NCBI RefSeq assembly: GCF_004341385.1
Contig: NZ_SLXE01000045.1
Span: 1 to 12,852, forward strand
DNA: 12,852 bases
Source of the DNA: Uruburuella suis
GTDB lineage: Bacteria; Pseudomonadota; Gammaproteobacteria; Burkholderiales; Neisseriaceae
Reading direction: 5' to 3'
Shown: one piece after another, positions 12,712-12,852 of the stretch
Numbering within the stretch: the stretch's first letter is position 1
Layout of the letters: each line of letters begins with the position of its first letter
Made by a program: the position numbers and the translations under genes
Notes under the pieces: model-generated
Seen by the model: the letters and a program-made list of their open reading frames with translations, nothing else
Told to the model about the DNA's origin: nothing
Databases searched by the model: none

Positions 12712-12786
12712 ATGATGAATTTTAAAAATTTGGCTTTGGTCGCATCTACTCTTTCATTAGGGCGTCCTGACAATTACTTGTCATAA
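12712..12786 (+). pseudogene. Interrupted start of a secreted or lipoprotein gene
   Basis: Two tandem ATG codons (12712, 12715) follow a TTGGAAAAC ribosome-site region and a promoter. The frame begins MMNFKNLALVASTLSLG, which has a basic N-terminus and a hydrophobic core typical of a signal peptide heading for a lipobox. After Gly17 the frame changes character (RPDNYLS) and stops at 12784-12786. From about 12760 the DNA becomes AT-rich and unlike its surroundings. I infer that an insertion split the gene; the remainder would lie beyond the window. Alternatively the 24-codon frame is simply not a gene. Confidence 0.45.
12768..12783. repeat. Small hairpin at the suspected element end
   Basis: TGACAA and TTGTCA form a perfect 6-bp stem around TTAC. 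It overlaps the stop codon of the minus-strand partial frame. It could be a terminator, part of a terminal repeat, or chance. Confidence 0.3.
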
Positions 12787-12852
12787 AAATAATCAGATAA
12801 AAGAAAGGCAGATAAGTTAAAATTTTTGTCGCCAAACAAAACATACTTATCT
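12774..12852 (-). CDS. Partial reading frame, possible C-terminus of an insertion-element protein
   Basis: From the window edge, the minus strand is open for 25 codons, starting DKYVLFGDKNFNLSAFLLSD, and ends in a TAA at 12776-12774. It is AT-rich, unlike the neighbouring GC-rich genes. It ends about 13 bp from the point where the lipoprotein frame breaks, as transposase genes often do close to the element's end. I do not recognise the family, and 25 open codons in AT-rich DNA can be chance. Confidence 0.3.
   Translation of the reverse strand, partial: DKYVLFGDKNFNLSAFLLSDYFYDK

Overview
The window comes from a member of the Neisseriaceae. The evidence is direct: about ten intact 12-base DNA uptake sequences (DUS) are present, eight of them the AG-DUS form AGGCCGTCTGAA. 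The proteins also read as neisserial or betaproteobacterial, and a Correia-repeat-like stretch lies near the left end. Coding DNA is GC-rich, while regulatory gaps and both window edges are AT-rich. The dominant DUS dialect and an intact PilS/PilR pair fit a commensal or oral lineage better than N. meningitidis or N. gonorrhoeae, but I cannot name the species.

Layout. The left edge (1-261) has a truncated reading frame that may be the start of a transposase, a Correia-like remnant, and a 44-bp perfect palindrome built from two opposed DUS that ends the tldD transcript. tldD (minus strand) encodes a metalloprotease of the TldD/TldE system. The gap between tldD and pilR holds the most interesting element: a near-consensus promoter on the plus strand, covered by a good Fur box and followed about 150 nt later by a hairpin terminator, with no credible protein gene between them. 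I interpret this as an iron-controlled small RNA resembling neisserial NrrF. Next come pilR and pilS (minus strand, 14-bp overlap), a two-component system of the type that controls type IV pilin transcription through sigma-54. Then come parC (topoisomerase IV subunit A) and rne (RNase E), also on the minus strand.

A 589-bp gap separates rne from the divergent rluC (23S rRNA pseudouridine synthase), an arrangement also known in enterobacteria. On the rne side this gap is probably a long leader RNA with a very strong GC hairpin. After rluC, a promoter with an overlapping inverted repeat precedes the first codons of a putative lipoprotein. That gene breaks off after about 17 residues, where AT-rich DNA resembling the end of an insertion element begins.

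Most of the window is conserved housekeeping DNA: proteolysis, pilus regulation, DNA decatenation, RNA decay and rRNA modification. I found no defence island or novel multi-gene system. The points most worth following are the small RNA, an alanine at the quinolone-contact serine of ParC, a duplicated motif in the RNase E tail, the rne leader hairpin, and the interrupted gene at the right edge.
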